Positions 59,865 to 64,000 of a DNA stretch of 64,000 nt are shown here, one piece after another. The translations under genes and the position numbers were made by a program. A model generated the notes under the pieces. It did no database searches. It was given only the letters and a program-made list of their open reading frames with translations, and was not told the DNA's origin. How positions within the stretch are numbered: position 1 is the stretch's first letter; each line of letters starts with the position of its first letter. The stretch lies in NCBI GenBank assembly GCA_025617745.1, contig CM046858.1:40903850-40967849 (forward strand). The letters are read 5' to 3'. Origin of the DNA: Heliocidaris erythrogramma (taxonomy: Eukaryota; Echinodermata; Echinoidea; Camarodonta; Echinometridae).

Positions 59865-60202
59865 AAAGGGACACTGTCTTGTCAAAGTAAAAGTGGCACA
59901 TTTCTTTTTGTAAAAGGGGCACTTCCAATAAAGTAAGGGGGGTACTTTCCCATGTAAAAAGGGGTACTTCTTGGGTATACCCAGATGTTGTGCGTCCGGA
60001 CAGGTTGTGTATGCGGAGAGTCGTTTTAAAACAGCCACTAAAATAAGTTTACAAGCAATATTTCTGAAATTTTCTAACACTTGTGTTAGACAATATTATA
60101 GAGAACAAACTTGATGCTGATTAGTGCTAGTGTTGAATGAATAGGTTTTATTGAATTAAAAGATAAAAGAGAAGGCTTCAGTTTTGTTGGGCGTCCGGAC
60201 AC
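58769..60202. other. AT-rich, no gene recognised
   Basis: (CTA)n lies at 59818-59863. GGGGYACTT-type short repeats follow at 59865-59975. A 14-base block with GCGTCCGGACA occurs at 59991 and again at 60190. Confidence 0.45.
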
Positions 60203-60353
60203 ATCGAAGAAGAGGGTCGATATTCATAATCGGAGAAGAGGGTCGCTATTCATAATCGGAGAAGAGGGTCGCTATTCATAATCAGAGAAGAGGATCGCTA
60301 TTCATAATCGGGGAGAAGGGTCGCTTGTCATAATCAAAGAAGAGGGTCGCTAT
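60203..60353 (-). repeat. 26-bp minisatellite, inverted block
   Basis: About six units of GAAGAGGGTCGCTATTCATA plus ATCGGA, the reverse complement of the arrays at 60489 and 63208. It is followed by a hAT-like end (GGCGTAGCCAGGATTTTT) and a G run. Confidence 0.85.
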
Positions 60354-60488
60354 CACAGGCGTAGCCAGGATTTTTCAATGGGGGGGGGCAGACGTAAATG
60401 ATCCAACCGTTATAGTTCGACGCCTTGACTGCTTTTCAGTTATGTTTTCTGTATGTAACAGGGGTGGGATGTAGGGAGGGGAATTTGA

Positions 60489-60538
60489 ATAGCGACCCTC
60501 TTCTCCGATTATGAATAGCGACGCTCTTCTCCGATAAC
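60489..60538 (+). repeat. 26-bp minisatellite, two units left of the LINE
   Basis: Two units of GAATAGCGACCCTCTTCTCC plus GATTAT in the same orientation as the array to the right of the LINE. Confidence 0.85.
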
Positions 60539-60540
60539 CC

Positions 60541-63207
60541 ACTCATAAGACCCACTCATGAGAATCTTGCAAGTCTTGGTGTTTCTTTAGAGTCTGCGGA
60601 CTGGTCGCCCGTCTACAACAACAATGATGTAAATGAATGTTTCAATAGCTTTTTGCAAATATTCCATAGTGAACTAGATAATCACATCCCTAAAGTAAAA
60701 GACAAGCAAACCAGCTATAAAAAATCACCGAGACTTCCTTGGATCTCGAAAGCAATTTTGCGTTCTATTAACAGAAAAAATAACTTGTATTATAACTCAA
60801 AAATTAAAGGTACTCTAAAAGCTAAGACTAAATACACCAAATATAAAAATATTTTAACTAAAACAATACGATTGGCAAAGAAAATATACTTTAGTAATCA
60901 ATTAAGTCTGTATAAACATGATATTCAAAATACCTGGAAAGTTCTTAAGCAAGCAATGAACTTATCCAATAATAAGTCTGATATTACTAAAATCAGGTCT
61001 GGCGGTAATGTTATTGAAGACCCCGTAAATATAGCCAATATCTTCAACAATTATTTTTCATCTATAGGAGTTAACCTAGCAAAAGATATTCCTCCGTCAG
61101 CTAAGCATTTTTCTGAATATCTTGGTAACCCAAATCCAAATACAGTATTTTTCACTCCAGTAGTGAAAGAGGATATCATTGATATAGTATCTAATTTGAA
61201 CAATAGAAAATGTCCTGGTTATGATGATGTTAATAACTTTATCTTAAAAGGTGTAATATCTTCAATTGTCGATCCCTTGACACATATTTTTAACTTGTCG
61301 TTAAGTTGTGGTCAAGTTCCAGATAACATGAAAATTGCAAAGGTGGTTCCATTGTATAAAAAAGGTGACAAGTTAAATGTAAGCAATTACCGTCCAATTT
61401 CTTTATTATCTTCTTTATCAAAAATTTTAGAAAAAGTTGTTTACCGCAGAACAATTGATTTTTTAAAATCACACCAAATTTTTTCCAACTCTCAGTTTGG
61501 ATTTAGAGAAAAACATAATACTGAACATGCATTACTGAATTTTGTTGATAAAGTGGCGCATGCTTTAGACCATTCTTCCCATCTAGTTGGCATCTTTCTG
61601 GACTTCTCCAAGGCCTTCGACACCATTAACCACGATATCTTATTACATAAACTTAAACATTATGGGGTGCGCGGGAAGGCCTTGGAGTGGTTCAGAAGCT
61701 ACTTGTCTAATAGACAACAATATGTATTTTTAAATGACCTAACTTCGAACATGCAAAATATTAATTGCGGAGTTCCACAAGGCAGTTTGTTGGGCCCTTT
61801 GTTATTCATCATTTATATAAACGACTTCTGTAAATCATCTGATGTCCTCTCGTTCATACTTTTTGCAGACGATTCTAATATATTTTATTCCCACCATAAT
61901 CCTTATACTTTAGTTAATATCGTTAATAACGAGCTTTTAAAAGTTACACAATGGATTAGATCTAATAAATTGTCTCTTAACCTTCTCAAAACGAAATATA
62001 TGTTATTTAGTAATTCCATTAATGCACTTCCCTCAAATATTATATTGGATGATACTAATTTAGAAAATGTACCATTCATTAAATTCCTTGGTGTAACTGT
62101 TGACAACAAGCTTTCTTGGAAACACCATATAAATAGCATTTGTAAAACCATTTCACGAAATATTGGCATTATTAACAAATTAAAATATCACTTCCCGACG
62201 TCTTCTCTATTAATGCTTTACACCTCTTTGATTTTACCTTACCTGAATTATGGGATACTTGCCTGGGGCAACTCCCACCAAACCTTTTTAAACAGATTGT
62301 TGTTATTACAAAAAAAGTCTCTTCGTATAATTAACAACTTTGCTGTACGTTCTCATACAGACCCTTTATTCTTTGAGAACAAATTGTTGAAAGTTGTTGA
62401 CCTTTATTTTTTTCACTTAGGGCAATTTATGTACAAATTTGAGAATAATACACTTCCTGGTGTATTTGATACTATGTTTCCTCTCAATCGATCAATTCAT
62501 AATTACCCAACAAGACAGTCTAATGAATTCCACTTACCACGTTTTAGAACACTTTTCGCTAAGAATACTTTTTTGTATGACGGTCCTAGATTTTGGAACT
62601 CTCTCAGCAATGAAATTAAAAATAGTCCGTCTCTAGATACTTTTAAAAGAAAATTAAAAACATTTCTACTTAAAAATTATAGAGGTCTTCACAGCTAATC
62701 TCGCTCACTCAACCGGCTTTACGATCTGTGTTACCTTCTCTTTTCGGCAGTGTTTCGTCCTGTTTTCTAATTTTGTCGATTTTTCATATTTTTTATTGAC
62801 TTCGTGGCAGTTCCTTCCTTTCAGCATCTTTTTTGTCTCCTTTTGTCCATGTTCTGTTTTTTTGTCCCTGGTCTGTCTCTGTCTTGCTTTTGCGTTTGTT
62901 CCTTGTTATTGTTCCTTATCTCTTTTGTAATCTTCGTAGGCAAATTACAAGTTTTTCCTTTTTTCCGTGGGGGGGGGGGGGTGTCGGGTGGGGAGGGGGG
63001 TTCGCAATATACAAGCCTTGCTTTTTAGCGAATCCCCCTATTTCCACAGGTAGTTTCAGTCACTATTTACCTTTCGTACTTACTATTGAAAATCTATTTT
63101 TGTTCACTCTATTTACATATACTTGTATTATATTTAATATTGAATGTAAACCATGTCACGACTTTTATTGTCTGTTGGAAATGAATAAACACGAATTTGA
63201 ATTTGAA
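60541..63207 (+). mobile_element. CR1/L2-group LINE, 5'-truncated, long open reverse transcriptase frame
   Basis: From about 60548 to the stop at 62698 one frame stays open for roughly 715 codons. It starts in the endonuclease-RT linker (ADWSPVYNNNDVNECFNSF, RLPWISKAILRSINRK) and has the complete RT: KVVPLYKKGDK, YRPISLLSSLSKILEK, GIFLDFSKAFDTIN, CGVPQGSLLGPLLFIIYIND, FILFADDSNIF (catalytic FADD), KFLGVTVDNKLSW and a C-terminal part ending LLKNYRGLHS. A 3' UTR ends with AATAAACACGAATTTGAATT. The endonuclease is missing, so the copy cannot move on its own, but the lack of stops makes it recent. It sits inside the 26-bp minisatellite. Confidence 0.92.
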
Positions 63208-63440
63208 ATAATGAATAGCGACCCTCTTCTCCGATTATGAATAGCGACCCTCTTCTCCAATTATGAATAGCGAACCGCTTCTCTGATTATGAATAGCGAC
63301 CCTCTTCTCCGATTATGAATAGCGACGCTCTTCTCTGATTCTGAATAGCGACCCTCTTCTCCGATTATGAATAGCGACCCTCTTCTCCAATTATGAATAG
63401 CGACCCGCTTCTCTGATTCTGAAGAGCGACCCTCTTCTCC
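63208..63440 (+). repeat. 26-bp minisatellite, about nine units right of the LINE
   Basis: Units of GAATAGCGACCCTCTTCTCC plus GATTAT with one- or two-base variants (CCGCTTCTCT, GACGCTC). Confidence 0.9.
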
Positions 63441-63689
63441 GGTCCCTGACGTAAATAATCATATTTGATTGATCCTTTTTTTTCTTTCCATAATATTTAT
63501 TCCTTCATTCAGATTTTCAAAATGAATATAACAAATTAAGCATTGATTACACAATATAATTCAACATGGCAATAAACACAATACAAATAATATAATTCCA
63601 TAACATGCCATCCATATATAAACAATTACAGTAAAGTTTAACTGAACCAAGGTATAGATTGAAAACTGTCAACCTCACGTCCAACATTC

Positions 63690-64000
63690 AAAATAAGTCA
63701 ATTTTTTAGATGTAGACTTAACTTATTTCGAGCTATTGCTTTTTTCCCCTTCATTATCTTTACTTTCTAAAAGTGCATTATAGATTTCATTCTTTGTTGG
63801 GGGCGTTCCTTTTGATCTCGAAATGTATATTTAATGAGTATAATTAAGTGGTTAATGTACATATGTTTTTCTGATTTTTCCATCCAACCCAACTAAAATT
63901 TCTTCCTATTTTAAAGTATTTAAGTGCATCAATTTCATTTGTTCCCTATTTCTTTCCACAATTTTTCAACCAACTGACACTGCATAAACCAGTGAGTGTA
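63690..64000 (-). pseudogene. L1/Tx1-like LINE C-terminal fragment, cut by window end
   Basis: Minus-strand translation from the window edge gives THWFMQCQLVEKLWKEIGNK, the end of the H-x4-C zinc-knuckle and following helix of L1/Tx1-type ORF2, and further left LIKYTFRDQKERPQQRMKS and AIARNKLS, typical of the very C terminus. Frames change at least twice. Confidence 0.55.

Noticed and set aside
60203-63440. CRISPR-like regular repeats
   Set aside because: The 26-bp units are head-to-tail without distinct spacers and lie in a eukaryotic genome; this is a minisatellite.

Overview
The window looks like accessory DNA of a marine deuterostome invertebrate, most likely an echinoderm of sea-urchin type. 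The reasons are split genes with phase-1 introns, AT-rich intergenic DNA, tRNA-derived SINEs with (TTA)n tails, many LINE clades side by side (CR1/L2-like, RTE-like, L1/Tx1-like), a Penelope-like GIY-YIG relic, a DIRS element, dozens of small inverted-repeat DNA transposons and unusually many long G/C runs. The species assignment is inference. A 500-base run of N (37248-37747) marks an assembly gap.

Three host genes can be supported. (1) A four-exon SLC16/monocarboxylate-transporter-like gene on + (15924-23542) whose exons join in phase to 452 codons plus stop. (2) A beta-propeller-like last exon on - (23694-24419), tail to tail with the transporter, and a frameshifted paralogue at 28468-29098. 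(3) A seven-exon acidic, repeat-bearing gene on - (51656-about 55264) in which every intron seen is phase 1; it ends in a Cys/His-rich zinc-binding-like domain. A broken THAP-domain coding segment lies at 40757-41105.

Layout: 0-15 kb holds a Tc1/mariner derivative with 272-bp inverted ends, a CCCATATGGG satellite joined to the 5' half of a LINE, several inverted-repeat elements (one nested in another) and a Penelope-like fragment. 15-24 kb is the transporter gene, with SINE-like sequences in intron 1 and a 1.5-kb inverted-repeat transposon, itself hit by a hAT-type MITE, in intron 3. 24-34 kb holds the propeller paralogues, LINE tails and interstitial telomere-like DNA. 34-40 kb is LINEs, the gap and a 13-bp minisatellite joined to a LINE. 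40-49 kb holds the THAP relic, a G-run MITE and a DIRS element of about 6.1 kb. 49-55 kb is the acidic gene. 55-64 kb holds dispersed repeats, a tRNA-like sequence and a 5'-truncated LINE with a long open reverse transcriptase frame set in a 26-bp minisatellite.

The most unusual signal is a family of about 125-150-bp hairpin elements (15177-15325, 15358-15483, 49534-49674). They share a fixed core, but the arm sequence, repeated in inverted and direct orientation around the core, differs completely between the two loci. I do not recognise this architecture.
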